Source: an uncultured Eubacteriales bacterium
GTDB lineage: Bacteria; Bacillota; Clostridia; Oscillospirales; Oscillospiraceae
NCBI GenBank assembly: GCA_900321275.1
Contig: ONVI01000008.1
Span: 1-52,826 of the forward strand
Length of the DNA stretch: 52,826 nucleotides
Direction: 5' to 3'
The stretch's first letter is position 1. Each line of letters begins with the position of its first letter. The notes beneath the pieces were generated by a model, which was not told the origin of the DNA, ran no database searches, and saw only the letters and a program-made list of their open reading frames with translations. Shown in pieces: positions 19,088 to 28,611 of the stretch. A program made the translations under genes and the position numbers.

Positions 19088-21373
19088 ATGGCAAAAGCAA
19101 AGGATCTCGTGATCGTGGAGTCGCCCGCCAAGGCGAAGACGATTGAAAAATATCTGGGCAGCGGCTACAAGGTGACCGCGTCCATGGGACATTTGAGAGA
19201 TCTGCCCAAGAGCAAGATGGGCGTTGATATAGAAAACGGCTTTGAGCCGCAGTATATTCCCGTGCGCGACAAGCGGGAGCTTATCAATGAGCTCAAAAAG
19301 GAAGCGAAGGACGCAAAGACCGTCTTTCTCGCGACGGACCCTGACCGCGAGGGCGAGGCCATCTCCTGGCACCTCAAGGAGCTTTTGGAGCTGGACGACA
19401 GCAAGGCCAAGCGCGTGACCTTCAATGAGATTACGAAGAAGGTCGTCACCGAGAGCATTCAGAATCCCCGCAGCATCGACCAGGATCTGGTGGACGCCCA
19501 GCAGGCGCGCCGCATTCTGGACCGCATTGTGGGTTACGAGCTCTCGCCGCTGCTGTGGAAGAAGGTCAAGAAGGGGCTGAGCGCGGGCCGCGTCCAGTCC
19601 GTCGCCACACGCATGGTGGTGGACCGCGAGGAAGAGATTGAAGCCTTCCAGCCCCAGGAATACTGGCTGCTGGACGCGCGCCTCAACTGCGGGGTGGAGA
19701 ATTCCTCCTTCACCGCGCGCTTCCACGGCAAGGGCGACAAAAAGCAGGAGCTCCACTCGAAGGAGGAGGTCGACGCGGTGCTCGCCGCCGTGCAGAACGC
19801 GCCCTTTACGGTGGACGCCGTCAAGCGCGGCGAGAAGCAGAAATCCCCGGCGCCTCCGTTTATCACCTCCACGCTGCAGCAGGAGGCGTCCCGCAGACTC
19901 GGCATGACGCCGCGGCGCACCATGTCCATCGCCCAGCAGCTCTATGAGGGCGTGGAGATCAGCGGCCACGGCAGCATCGGCCTTATCACCTATATGCGTA
20001 CCGACTCCCTGCGGCTTTCGGAGGAAGCCCTCGCCGCCGCAAGAGACTTTATCACCGAACACTACGGCGAAGCATACTATCCCGGCAAGCCCCGCCGTTT
20101 CAAGACCAAGGCCGGCGCGCAGGATGCGCATGAGGCCATCCGTCCCACGGACATCACGCTCACGCCGGAGCTCGTGCGCAAGGATCTGACGCAGGAGCAG
20201 TACCGCCTCTACCGCCTGATCTGGGGCCGCTTCACCGCCTGCCAGATGGCAAACGCCGTGTACGACAACGTCTCGGTGGATATCGGCTCGACGGGTTACA
20301 CCTTCCGCGCCAATTACTCCGAGCTCAAATTCAAAGGCTATACCGCCGTCTATGAGGAATCCCGGGACGAGGAATCCAACGAGCTGGCAAATCCCCTCCC
20401 CAGCCTGAGCGAGGGGCAGGAGCTCGTACTGGAAAAACTGACGAGCGAGCAGCAGTTCACCCAGCCGCCCGCCCGCTATACCGAGGCGACCCTCATCCGC
20501 GCGATGGAGGAAAAGGGCATCGGCCGCCCCTCCACTTACGCGCCGACGATCTCCTCCATCACTGCCCGCGATTACGTCATCAAGGAGGGCAAGTATCTCA
20601 AACCCACGCCCCTCGGCCAAGTGGTCACCGGGCTCATGAAGGAGCGCTTCGCCGATATCGTCGACCTGAAGTTCACCAACCAGATGGAGTCTGAGCTGGA
20701 CGAGATCGAAAGCGGCAAGGCCAAATGGCGCGACGTGCTGGAGAGCTTCTACGGCGGCTTCAGCAAGGAACTGCACGAGGCCGAGGAGGCCCTGGACGGC
20801 GTGCGCCTCAAGGTGCCGGACATCCTCAGCGACGAGACCTGTGACGTGTGCGGGCGGCAGATGGTGGTCAAGAAGGGCAAGTTTGGCTACTTCCTGGCCT
20901 GCCCCGGTTTCCCGGAGTGCACCTTTACCAAGCCCATCGTGATCGAGATGCCCGGCAAATGCCCAAGGTGCGGCGGGCGCATCCTCAAGCGCACCAGCAA
21001 GAAGGGCTATGTCTTCTACGCCTGCGAGCGCGGCACCGACTGCGGCTTCATCACCTGGGACGTGCCCACCAAGGACTTCTGCCCGATCTGCGGCAAGACG
21101 ATGTTCAAGCACAGCGGCAGGGGCCCGCTCAAGTCCTTCTGCATCAACGAGAGCTGCCCGAACTTCGTTCCCGAGGACAAGCGCGTCTACAAGAAAAAGA
21201 CGCCCGAGGAAAAGGCCGCGGCCGAAGCCAAACGCGCCGAGAAGAAGGCCGCGGCAGAGGAAAAGAAAGCCGCCGCAAAGAAGACCGCAGCCAAGACTGC
21301 TGCCAAGAAAACAACAACGAAGACGACCTCCGGAAAGACCGCCGCCAGGAAGACGGCAAAGGCGGAGGAATAA
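19088..21373 (+). CDS. topA: DNA topoisomerase I
   Basis: This 761-residue type IA topoisomerase relaxes negative supercoils. The TOPRIM domain opens with VIVESPAKAKTIEKYLG and contains ATDPDREGEAISWHL. The catalytic tyrosine is Tyr302 in LITYMRTDS. Three C4 zinc ribbons follow (CDVCG...C...C, CPRCG...C...C, CPICG...C...C). The final 60 or so residues are a Lys/Ala/Thr-rich tail of repeated AAKKTA-like units, resembling histone H1-type DNA-binding tails. The ATG has a GTGAGGAAAA ribosome-binding region. Confidence 0.97.
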   Translation: MAKAKDLVIVESPAKAKTIEKYLGSGYKVTASMGHLRDLPKSKMGVDIENGFEPQYIPVRDKRELINELKKEAKDAKTVFLATDPDREGEAISWHLKELLELDDSKAKRVTFNEITKKVVTESIQNPRSIDQDLVDAQQARRILDRIVGYELSPLLWKKVKKGLSAGRVQSVATRMVVDREEEIEAFQPQEYWLLDARLNCGVENSSFTARFHGKGDKKQELHSKEEVDAVLAAVQNAPFTVDAVKRGEKQKSPAPPFITSTLQQEASRRLGMTPRRTMSIAQQLYEGVEISGHGSIGLITYMRTDSLRLSEEALAAARDFITEHYGEAYYPGKPRRFKTKAGAQDAHEAIRPTDITLTPELVRKDLTQEQYRLYRLIWGRFTACQMANAVYDNVSVDIGSTGYTFRANYSELKFKGYTAVYEESRDEESNELANPLPSLSEGQELVLEKLTSEQQFTQPPARYTEATLIRAMEEKGIGRPSTYAPTISSITARDYVIKEGKYLKPTPLGQVVTGLMKERFADIVDLKFTNQMESELDEIESGKAKWRDVLESFYGGFSKELHEAEEALDGVRLKVPDILSDETCDVCGRQMVVKKGKFGYFLACPGFPECTFTKPIVIEMPGKCPRCGGRILKRTSKKGYVFYACERGTDCGFITWDVPTKDFCPICGKTMFKHSGRGPLKSFCINESCPNFVPEDKRVYKKKTPEEKAAAEAKRAEKKAAAEEKKAAAKKTAAKTAAKKTTTKTTSGKTAARKTAKAEE

Positions 21374-21376
21374 GCC

Positions 21377-22702
21377 ATGGAGCAGGTAACGGTACTGGGC
21401 GCGGGCCTCGCGGGGAGCGAGTGCGCCTGGCAGCTGGCAAAGCGCGGCATACCCGTCAGACTCGTCGAGATGAAGCCGGAGAAGATGACCCCGGCGCATT
21501 CCTCCCCGTATTTCGGGGAGCTGGTCTGCTCCAATTCCCTGAGAAGCGACGAGCTGTCCAACGCCGTAGGACTTCTCAAGGCCGAAATGCGCGCCATGGA
21601 CTCGCTCATCATGGAGAGCGCGGACGCAAACCGCGTGGCGGCGGGCGGCGCGCTGGCCGTCGACCGCGTAGGCTTCGCACGCACGATCACCGAGAAGCTG
21701 GAAGCCCGGGAGAATATCGAGATCATCCGCGCCGAGGCGACCGAGATCCCGGACGGGGAAGTGGTTATAGCCACCGGTCCCCTCTCCAGCGACGCGATTG
21801 CAGAAAAAATCGCGGCTCTCTGCCCGGAGAGCGATCTGCACTTCTACGACGCGGTCGCCCCGATCGTCACGCTTGAGAGCGTAGACATGTCGAACGCCTT
21901 CTTCGCCTCCCGCTATGATAAAGGAACGGCGGATTATGTAAACTGCCCGATGGACAAGGACGAGTACCTGGCTTTCGTCAAGGAGCTGGTCTCCGCCAAA
22001 GAGGCGGAGGTGCACGGCTTTGACGACGGCGGCGTCTTCGAGGGCTGCATGCCGGTCGAGGTCATGGCCCGCCGGGGCGTGGACACCCTGCGCTACGGGC
22101 CGTTAAAGCCCGTCGGGCTTATAGATCCCCGCACGGGGAAGGCAAACTACGCGGTGGTACAGCTGAGGCGCGACAACGCGGACGGGACGCTCTACAACCT
22201 CGTCGGCTTCCAGACCCACCTGACCTGGGGCGAGCAGAAGCGCGTCTTCTCCATGATCCCCGCGCTCAAAGACGCGGAGTTCGTGCGCTACGGCGTCATG
22301 CATCGCAATACCTATCTCAACAGCCCGAAGCTGCTGGATCGCTGTTACCGCCTGAAATCCGATCCCCGCATCAGCTTCGCCGGACAGATGACCGGCGTGG
22401 AGGGCTATGTGGAATCGGCTGCCTCCGGGATGCTGGTGGGCATCGAAACCGCGGCCCGCGTGTTGGGGCTCGAGCCGGTGGATTTCCCGCAGGAGACGGC
22501 CATCGGCGCGCTGGGGCTCTACATCTCCGGCGGCAGCGTGGGCGATTTCCAGCCCATGAACGTAAACTTCGGCATTATCACGCCGCTGGATCACCGTGTA
22601 AAAGGAAAGCGAAACAAGAACGCCGAGATTTCGAAGCGTTCGCTTGAGATCATAGAGAACCTGAAACAGAAGGAGGTTTTCCGCATTGAGGATCATCGTT
22701 GA
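21377..22702 (+). CDS. trmFO: Folate/FAD-dependent tRNA m5U54 methyltransferase
   Basis: This 441-residue flavoprotein makes 5-methyluridine at tRNA position 54 using methylene-tetrahydrofolate. The N-terminal FAD site is VTVLGAGLAGSECAWQLAKRG. Family signatures include VCSNSLRSDELSNAVGLLKAEMR, FEGCMPVEVMARRG, RYGPLKPVGL and AGQMTGVEGYVESAASG. It starts 3 nt after the topA stop, matching the conserved topA-trmFO pairing in Firmicutes. Its 3' end overlaps plsX by 17 nt. Confidence 0.96.
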   Translation: MEQVTVLGAGLAGSECAWQLAKRGIPVRLVEMKPEKMTPAHSSPYFGELVCSNSLRSDELSNAVGLLKAEMRAMDSLIMESADANRVAAGGALAVDRVGFARTITEKLEARENIEIIRAEATEIPDGEVVIATGPLSSDAIAEKIAALCPESDLHFYDAVAPIVTLESVDMSNAFFASRYDKGTADYVNCPMDKDEYLAFVKELVSAKEAEVHGFDDGGVFEGCMPVEVMARRGVDTLRYGPLKPVGLIDPRTGKANYAVVQLRRDNADGTLYNLVGFQTHLTWGEQKRVFSMIPALKDAEFVRYGVMHRNTYLNSPKLLDRCYRLKSDPRISFAGQMTGVEGYVESAASGMLVGIETAARVLGLEPVDFPQETAIGALGLYISGGSVGDFQPMNVNFGIITPLDHRVKGKRNKNAEISKRSLEIIENLKQKEVFRIEDHR

Positions 22703-23699
22703 CGCCATGGGCGGCGACAATGCCCCCGGCGAAATCGTAAAAGGCGCGCTTCGCGCGAGAAAAGAGCTCGGCGTTGACGTCGTGCTTGTCGGTCGAAAGG
22801 AAGAGATCGAACGCTGCCTGAATCCGGACGATATCTGCCAGTTTGAGATCGTCGACGCCCGCGAGCTCGTCACCATGGAGGACGATCCCAGCACCGCCAC
22901 ACGCCGTAAGAAGGATTCTTCCATGACGGTGGCGCTGAACCTCCTGCGCGACGGAAAGGGCGACGCGGTTGTTTCCGCGGGCTCCACCGGCGCGCTGCTG
23001 ACCGGCGCGACGCTGATCGTCAAGCGCATTAAGGGTATCCGCCGCGCGGCGATGGCTCCGGTTCTGCCCGCTGGGGAGCACGGCATCATGCTTATCGACT
23101 GCGGCGCGAATGTGGAATGTACCCCCGAATACCTCCTGCAGTTTGCCTATATGGGCAGCTTCTACGCCAAAAAGATGATGGGCTGCGAGAACCCCCGCGT
23201 CGGCCTTCTGAACGTCGGCACCGAGGATACCAAGGGCGGCGAGCTCCAGCACCAGGCCTTCGCGCTTTTGAAGCAGGCCGCGGAAGAGGGGCGCATCAAC
23301 TTCGTCGGCAACGTCGAGGGCACCGGCGTCTTCATGGGCGCGGCCGACGTCGTCGTGACGGACGGCTTTACCGGCAACGTCCTGCTCAAGGGCACCGAGG
23401 GCGCGATCAACTTTATGATGGGCGCGCTCAAGGGCGTGTTCTACAAGAGTACGAAGAACAAGCTGGCCGCGGCGGTTCTGAAAAACGATCTCAAGGCCAT
23501 GAAGAAGTCCATGGATGTCAACGAGGTCGGCGGCACCGCCTTTGTCGGCATCTCCAAGCCTGTGATCAAGGCCCACGGTTCCTCGAAGGAAGCGGCCTTC
23601 TTCGCGGCGATTCGCCAGGCCATTGCCTTCGTCAACGCGGGCGTGGTGGAGGATATCGAAAACAACATCGAATACATGAAGCTGAAAGCAGAGAATTGA
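22686..23699 (+). CDS. plsX: Phosphate acyltransferase PlsX
   Basis: This 337-residue peripheral membrane enzyme makes acyl-phosphate from acyl-ACP for phosphatidic acid synthesis. Signatures are VDAMGGDNAPGEIVKGAL, SAGSTGALLTGAT, DCGANVECTPEYLLQFA, VGLLNVGTEDTKG and VTDGFTGNVLLK. The start is TTG 22686, with AAGGAGGT about 9 nt upstream inside the end of trmFO. No acpP gene sits between plsX and rnc, unlike the frequent Firmicute order. Confidence 0.95.
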   Translation: MRIIVDAMGGDNAPGEIVKGALRARKELGVDVVLVGRKEEIERCLNPDDICQFEIVDARELVTMEDDPSTATRRKKDSSMTVALNLLRDGKGDAVVSAGSTGALLTGATLIVKRIKGIRRAAMAPVLPAGEHGIMLIDCGANVECTPEYLLQFAYMGSFYAKKMMGCENPRVGLLNVGTEDTKGGELQHQAFALLKQAAEEGRINFVGNVEGTGVFMGAADVVVTDGFTGNVLLKGTEGAINFMMGALKGVFYKSTKNKLAAAVLKNDLKAMKKSMDVNEVGGTAFVGISKPVIKAHGSSKEAAFFAAIRQAIAFVNAGVVEDIENNIEYMKLKAEN

Positions 23700-24373
23700 T
23701 GGACAAGCTGGAAGATAAAATCGGATATCACTTTCATAACCGGGAGCTGCTTCAAACCGCATTGACCCACAGCTCCTACGCGAATGAAAGGCACGGCGAG
23801 ACGCAGAGCTACGAGCGCCTGGAGTTTCTGGGTGACTCCATCCTCGGCCTCGTGACGGCGGAATTTCTCTTCACCCATGAGCCGCAGCTTCCCGAAGGCC
23901 GCATGACCCGCCTGCGGGCCGAGCTGGTGTGCGAGGTCAGTTTACATAAAACCGCTCTCGCTCTCGGCCTCGGTGACTATATGCGCCTCGGCAAGGGGGA
24001 AGAGCACACCGGCGGACGGGAGAGACCGTCCATTCTGGCGGACATGGTGGAGTCAATCATCGCGGCGCTGTATCTTGATTCCGGCATGGATGAGGCGCGG
24101 CGCTTTATCATGGAGCATGTGCTCATGGACGCCCAACTGGACGACGCCCACCGCATCGCCGACTACAAGACCCGCTTCCAGGAGCTGGTACAGAAAAAGA
24201 GCAACCAGGTCATCGCCTACCGGTTGGTGGACGAGAGCGGCCCCGACCATGACAAGACCTTTACCTTTGAGGTCTCGGTCAACGGCGAGGTATACGGGCG
24301 CGGCAGCGGCAAGACCAAGAAGGAGGCCGAGCAGATGGCTGCCTGCAAAGCGCTGGAGAGCTATCGGGAATGA
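23699..24373 (+). CDS. rnc: Ribonuclease III
   Basis: This 224-residue double-strand-specific endonuclease matures rRNA and mRNA. The nuclease domain has ERLEFLGDSILGL (Glu42, Asp46) and DMVESIIAALYLDSG (Asp115, Glu118). The C-terminal double-stranded RNA-binding domain begins at DYKTRFQELVQKK and ends with KTKKEAEQMAACKALE. The ATG shares one base with the plsX stop (TGATG). The stop overlaps the next ATG by 4 nt. Confidence 0.96.
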   Translation: MDKLEDKIGYHFHNRELLQTALTHSSYANERHGETQSYERLEFLGDSILGLVTAEFLFTHEPQLPEGRMTRLRAELVCEVSLHKTALALGLGDYMRLGKGEEHTGGRERPSILADMVESIIAALYLDSGMDEARRFIMEHVLMDAQLDDAHRIADYKTRFQELVQKKSNQVIAYRLVDESGPDHDKTFTFEVSVNGEVYGRGSGKTKKEAEQMAACKALESYRE

Positions 24374-25392
24374 GCGCCCGCGCCAGTATTATTCCGGTTT
24401 TTGTGCCGCATCTCGGCTGCCCCCACGCCTGCGTGTTCTGCAACCAGCGCCGCATTTCCGGCGCGCAGCGGGCGGCGACGGCGGAGGACGTGAAAAACAG
24501 CATAGAACAGGCAGCCGCCTTCCTCCCCAAAGGAGGAAAGCGGCAACTGGCGTTTTATGGGGGCAGCTTCACCGCCATCCCCGGCGATCAGCAGGAGGCG
24601 CTTTTATCTGCGGCGAGGGAGGCTCTTGACCGGGGTGAGATCGACGCGACCCGCCTTTCCACCCGTCCGGACGCGATCGACGATGAGGTACTGGCGCGGC
24701 TCCGGCGCTTCGGGGTCGAGACCGTGGAGCTCGGCGCGCAGTCCATGGACGACAGCGTGCTGCGCCTGTCCGGGAGAGGACACACGGCTGCGGATGTGGA
24801 GCGGGCGTCAAAGCTGCTCCAGACAGCGGGCTTCCGGCTCGTTCTCCAGATGATGACCGGGCTTCCGGGGTCAACGGACGAAAAGGACATGGAGACCGCG
24901 CGTAAAATCATCGCCCTGCGCCCCGACGCCGTGCGTATCTATCCCACGGTCATTGTGAGGGACACGGCGCTGTATGACATGTGGCGGGCAGGGGAATACC
25001 GGGAACATACGGTGGAGGACGCGGTGCGCGTCTGCGCGGAAATCCTGCCGCTTTTTGAGACGGCGGAGATCCCGGTGATCCGCCTCGGCCTCAATCCGAC
25101 GGACGAGCTGTCAAACGGCGCGGCTGTCGCGGGGGCTTATCATCCCGCCCTGGGCGAGCTGGTCAAAAGCCGCATTCTGCTGAACAGGGCAAGGGAGCTT
25201 TTGCGCGGCGTCGGGCCCGGCAGCCGCGTTACACTCACGGTCGGGAGGGGAAAAACCTCCCAGATGACGGGCCGGCATCGGGAAAACATCCGGCGGCTTA
25301 CGGAGGAATTCGGTCTTGCGGAAATAAAAATCCGTGAAAATTCGGAATCGGGCGGCGAAATCCTCTCATTATCCGTTGAAAAAAGAGCATAG
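24370..25392 (+). CDS. Radical SAM protein, Elp3-like, of the rnc-smc locus
   Basis: This 340-residue protein has a radical SAM core. CPHACVFC (Cys17, Cys21, Cys24) binds the [4Fe-4S] cluster, followed by the GGSFTAIP and GLPGSTDEKDM stretches typical of Elp3/HemN-type proteins. The C-terminal acetyltransferase domain of true Elp3 is absent. Related genes occupy the same position between rnc and smc in clostridia; I know of no established function. A tRNA modification role is possible by family resemblance only. The smc promoter lies over its last codons. Confidence 0.85.
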   Translation: MSARASIIPVFVPHLGCPHACVFCNQRRISGAQRAATAEDVKNSIEQAAAFLPKGGKRQLAFYGGSFTAIPGDQQEALLSAAREALDRGEIDATRLSTRPDAIDDEVLARLRRFGVETVELGAQSMDDSVLRLSGRGHTAADVERASKLLQTAGFRLVLQMMTGLPGSTDEKDMETARKIIALRPDAVRIYPTVIVRDTALYDMWRAGEYREHTVEDAVRVCAEILPLFETAEIPVIRLGLNPTDELSNGAAVAGAYHPALGELVKSRILLNRARELLRGVGPGSRVTLTVGRGKTSQMTGRHRENIRRLTEEFGLAEIKIRENSESGGEILSLSVEKRA

Positions 25393-25404
25393 AAGGTTTA
25401 TAAT
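25376..25404 (+). promoter_or_regulatory. Promoter of smc-ftsY
   Basis: TTGAAA (25376-25381) and a perfect TATAAT (25399-25404) have a 17-base spacer. The -35 box lies inside the last codons of the radical SAM gene. The leader to the smc start is about 32 nt. Confidence 0.75.
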
Positions 25405-25442
25405 AAATCGGTTTATTTCAGAAAAAGACAGAGGTCATTGTT

Positions 25443-28400
25443 TTGTACTTAAAGGCACTGGAGATTCAGGGCTTCAAATCCTTCGCGGACAAGACGCGCC
25501 TGAGCTTTGAAAAAGACATCACCGCTATCGTGGGGCCGAACGGCTCCGGCAAATCAAATATCTCCGACGCGATCCTCTGGGTCATGGGCGAGCAGCGCTC
25601 CAAGGCCCTGCGCGGCAGCAAGATGGAGGACGTCATTTTCGGCGGCACGGAGAAGCGCGGGGCCATGGGCTACGCGCAGGTGTCGCTCATCATCGACAAC
25701 TCCGCCCGCATCTTCGATTCCGACAGCTCGGAGATCATGCTCACCCGCCGCTATTACCGCAGCGGCGAGAGCGAGTACTATATCAACAAAGAGGCCGTGC
25801 GCCTCAAGGACATCAACTCCCTGCTCATGGACACCGGCCTCGGGCGTGACGGCTATTCCATCATCGGCCAGGGCCGCATCGCGGAGATCGTCTCCTCCCG
25901 CAGCACCGACCGGCGCGACGTGTTTGAGGAGGCGGCGGGCATCTCCCGTTTCCGCTACCGCAAGGAAGAGGCCGAGCGCAAGCTGGAGCGCACCGAGGAA
26001 AACCTTGTGCGTATCAACGACAAGATCGAAGAGCTTGAAATGCAGGTCGGGCCCCTGAAAAAGCAGGCGGAGGTCGCCAAACAGTATCTGCTTCTGCGGG
26101 ATGAGCTGCGCGTGCAGGAGATCTCGCTGTGGATGGCTTCGCTCGACAAGCTGCACCAGCAGAATGAGTCCGTGCAGCTGGAATACGAGCAGGTGGCCAT
26201 GGAACTGGAAAAGGCCAGGGCCGAGCGCGAAGCGCTGTATGCTTCGTCCGAGGGAATCGGGGAGCGCATGCGCCGCAAGGATATCGAGACCGACCAGGCG
26301 CGTGAGCGTCTGTCCGCCGCCGAGGGGGAAGCCGCGAAATGCGAATCCCTCGCCGCCGTTCTGCAGGCCGACCGGAAGAGCACCGAGGAGAGCCTGGAGC
26401 GCATGCTGTCCGATATTGCCGAGCAGGAAAACCGCGTGCGCGAGGTGCGCAAAAACATCGACGAGGCCGAGGCCAAGCTCAGGGAGCTGGACGAGAGCCT
26501 TAAAAAGCTGAACGAAGACAACACCCGCAACCAGAATGCCCTTGAGGGCGCACGCATGAAGGTCAGCAGCCGCGAGACAAATGTGGAAGCTCTGACCGAG
26601 AAGGTCAACCGCCTGTCGGTGGACGCGCGCACGATGGATTCCCGTATTAAGCTCCTGGGCGATATGGAGCGGGATTTTGAGGGCTATTCCAAGGCGGTCA
26701 AAGGCGTCATGCGGGAATCCGCCCGCGGCAATCTCAAGGGCATCCACGCCCCGGTGGCAAACCTCATCCGCACGGACGACGAATTTGCCCTGGCCATCGA
26801 AACGGCCCTCGGCGCCTCCGCCCAGAACATCGTCACCGATACCATGGCCGACGGGCGCAGTGCCATTGAGTACCTCAAACGCACCGACGGCGGCCGCGCC
26901 ACCTTCCTGGCGCTGGACACCGTGCGCGGAAAAGTGATGAACAACGCGCCCGACCGCGATCCCGGCTTCGTCGGCGTAGCCTCGGATCTTGTAAAGTGCG
27001 AGGAGCGCTATGACGGCATTATAGCGGAGCTGCTGGGCCGCACGGTCGTGGCAGAAGGTCTCGGCGACGCGATCCGCATGTCGAAAAACAACCAGAACCG
27101 CCTGCGCATTGTGACGCTGGACGGGCAGCTCATCAGCCCCGGCGGCGCGATGACCGGCGGCAGCAGCGTCCGCGGCAGCGGTATTCTGTCCAGAGCCAAC
27201 GAGCTGGAGAAACTCCGCAAACAGCGCGAGAAAATGCGCGAGGACGAAAAGCGCAGCGCGCAGGAGCTGGAGCGGGCGAAGACCGATCTTGCCTCGGTGC
27301 GCTATCAGCTTGACATGTGCGTCGAGGAACAGAGTGAGCTGAAAAGCAGCATTTCCTCTGTGGAAGCCGAGAAACGCGCCACGCTCACCAACACCGCGCA
27401 GATGAAGCTGCTGCTCGAAAGTCTCACGGGCGACAGCCTGGAACGCCAGAAAACCGTGGACGCCTTCCGCGGCAGGATCGCGGATTTCGATACCCGCATT
27501 CAGGAGCGTGAAAAGGAGCTGGAGGGTTATCGCAGGAAGTGCGAGGCCATCCGCGCGGAGATCGCTGAAATCAGCAAGAGCAAGCTGGAGCTGGAGGGCA
27601 AGCGGACAAAGGCCGACAAGGAGGCACGTTCCCGCAGCGATGAGATTTCCGATCTCGAACGCCGCTCCGCAAAGATCGAACAGAAAAAGCTGGCCGCCGA
27701 GCTGGAGGAAAAGCAGCTTCTTGACAAGCTCTGGGAGAACTACGAGCTGAGCCATACTGCCGCGCAGTCCCAGCGCCGGCCGGTGGAGAGCATTCCGAAG
27801 ACAAGCAAGACCGTGTCCGAGCTGCGGGGGAAGATCAACGCCCTCGGCACGCCGAACCTCGGCGCGATCGAGGAATATGAGCGCGTGAATACCCGCTATG
27901 AATTTCTCTCGGAGCAGCGCGCCGACGTGGACAAGGCCAAGGCGGAGCTGCTGGATATCATCCGGGACATCACAAGTCAGATGGAGGAGGTCTTTGTCGA
28001 ACGCTTCAAGGAGATCGACGCATGCTTCCGCGAGACCTTCCTGGATCTCTTCGGCGGCGGCAAGGCGGCGCTGCGGCTCGAAGATGAGAACGACGTGCTT
28101 AACTGCGGCATCGAGATCAAGGTGCAGCCCCCCGGCAAGGCGCTTTCCAATATCAGCCTCCTGTCCGGCGGCGAGATGGCTTTTGTCGCCATCGCCCTGT
28201 ACTTTGCAATCCTCAAGGTTCGTCCGACGCCCTTCTGCGTCATGGACGAGATCGAGGCCGCCCTGGACGACGCGAACGTCAACCGCTACGCAAGCTATAT
28301 GCGCAAGATGTCCGAGAAAACACAGTTTCTGGTCATCACCCACCGCCGCGGCACCATGGAGGAGGCCGATATGCTGTATGGTGTGACCATGCAGGAAAAG

Positions 28401-28460
28401 GGCGTCTCCACGGTCATCGAGCTCGACCTTGAGACCGCGCAGAAAACAGCGGAAATTTAA
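25443..28460 (+). CDS. smc: Chromosome partition protein SMC, short-armed
   Basis: This 1005-residue ATPase forms a dimeric ring with ScpA/B and organises and segregates the chromosome. Walker A GPNGSGKS lies at 31-38, the hinge around 400-570 (YSKAVKGVM...LISPGGAMTGGS), and the signature LLSGGEM at 906-912 followed by Walker B FCVMDEIEAALDDAN. Two coiled coils connect heads and hinge, each roughly 230-240 residues. Bacillus SMC is about 1186 residues, so both arms look about 90-110 residues shorter. The start is TTG 25443 after AGAGGT. Confidence 0.95.
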   Translation: MYLKALEIQGFKSFADKTRLSFEKDITAIVGPNGSGKSNISDAILWVMGEQRSKALRGSKMEDVIFGGTEKRGAMGYAQVSLIIDNSARIFDSDSSEIMLTRRYYRSGESEYYINKEAVRLKDINSLLMDTGLGRDGYSIIGQGRIAEIVSSRSTDRRDVFEEAAGISRFRYRKEEAERKLERTEENLVRINDKIEELEMQVGPLKKQAEVAKQYLLLRDELRVQEISLWMASLDKLHQQNESVQLEYEQVAMELEKARAEREALYASSEGIGERMRRKDIETDQARERLSAAEGEAAKCESLAAVLQADRKSTEESLERMLSDIAEQENRVREVRKNIDEAEAKLRELDESLKKLNEDNTRNQNALEGARMKVSSRETNVEALTEKVNRLSVDARTMDSRIKLLGDMERDFEGYSKAVKGVMRESARGNLKGIHAPVANLIRTDDEFALAIETALGASAQNIVTDTMADGRSAIEYLKRTDGGRATFLALDTVRGKVMNNAPDRDPGFVGVASDLVKCEERYDGIIAELLGRTVVAEGLGDAIRMSKNNQNRLRIVTLDGQLISPGGAMTGGSSVRGSGILSRANELEKLRKQREKMREDEKRSAQELERAKTDLASVRYQLDMCVEEQSELKSSISSVEAEKRATLTNTAQMKLLLESLTGDSLERQKTVDAFRGRIADFDTRIQEREKELEGYRRKCEAIRAEIAEISKSKLELEGKRTKADKEARSRSDEISDLERRSAKIEQKKLAAELEEKQLLDKLWENYELSHTAAQSQRRPVESIPKTSKTVSELRGKINALGTPNLGAIEEYERVNTRYEFLSEQRADVDKAKAELLDIIRDITSQMEEVFVERFKEIDACFRETFLDLFGGGKAALRLEDENDVLNCGIEIKVQPPGKALSNISLLSGGEMAFVAIALYFAILKVRPTPFCVMDEIEAALDDANVNRYASYMRKMSEKTQFLVITHRRGTMEEADMLYGVTMQEKGVSTVIELDLETAQKTAEI

Positions 28461-28505
28461 TTCGGTTTTACCGAAAACGAAGCCCCCACAGGCAAAGGGG
28501 CCAAT

Positions 28506-28597
28506 GCCTCCCTCAGCCGCCTGCGGCGATAAGAGGGAGGGGGATCGCTTCAGCGGTGGAGGGAGCAGGACAGCTCCCACGGAGAGGGAGCTTATAA
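28506..28597 (+). repeat. CTCCCTC-type palindromic repeat, copy 1
   Basis: This lies between smc and ftsY. Nested inverted blocks (CCTCCCTC/GAGGGAGG, CGCTTCAGCGG, AGCTCCC/GGGAGCT) match the element at 52577-52713 in the same order. It ends at GGGAGCTTATAAGG, about 15 nt before ftsY. In both places it sits directly before the ribosome-binding site of a gene. Confidence 0.75.
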
Positions 28598-28611
28598 GGA
28601 AGGAGATTTGA

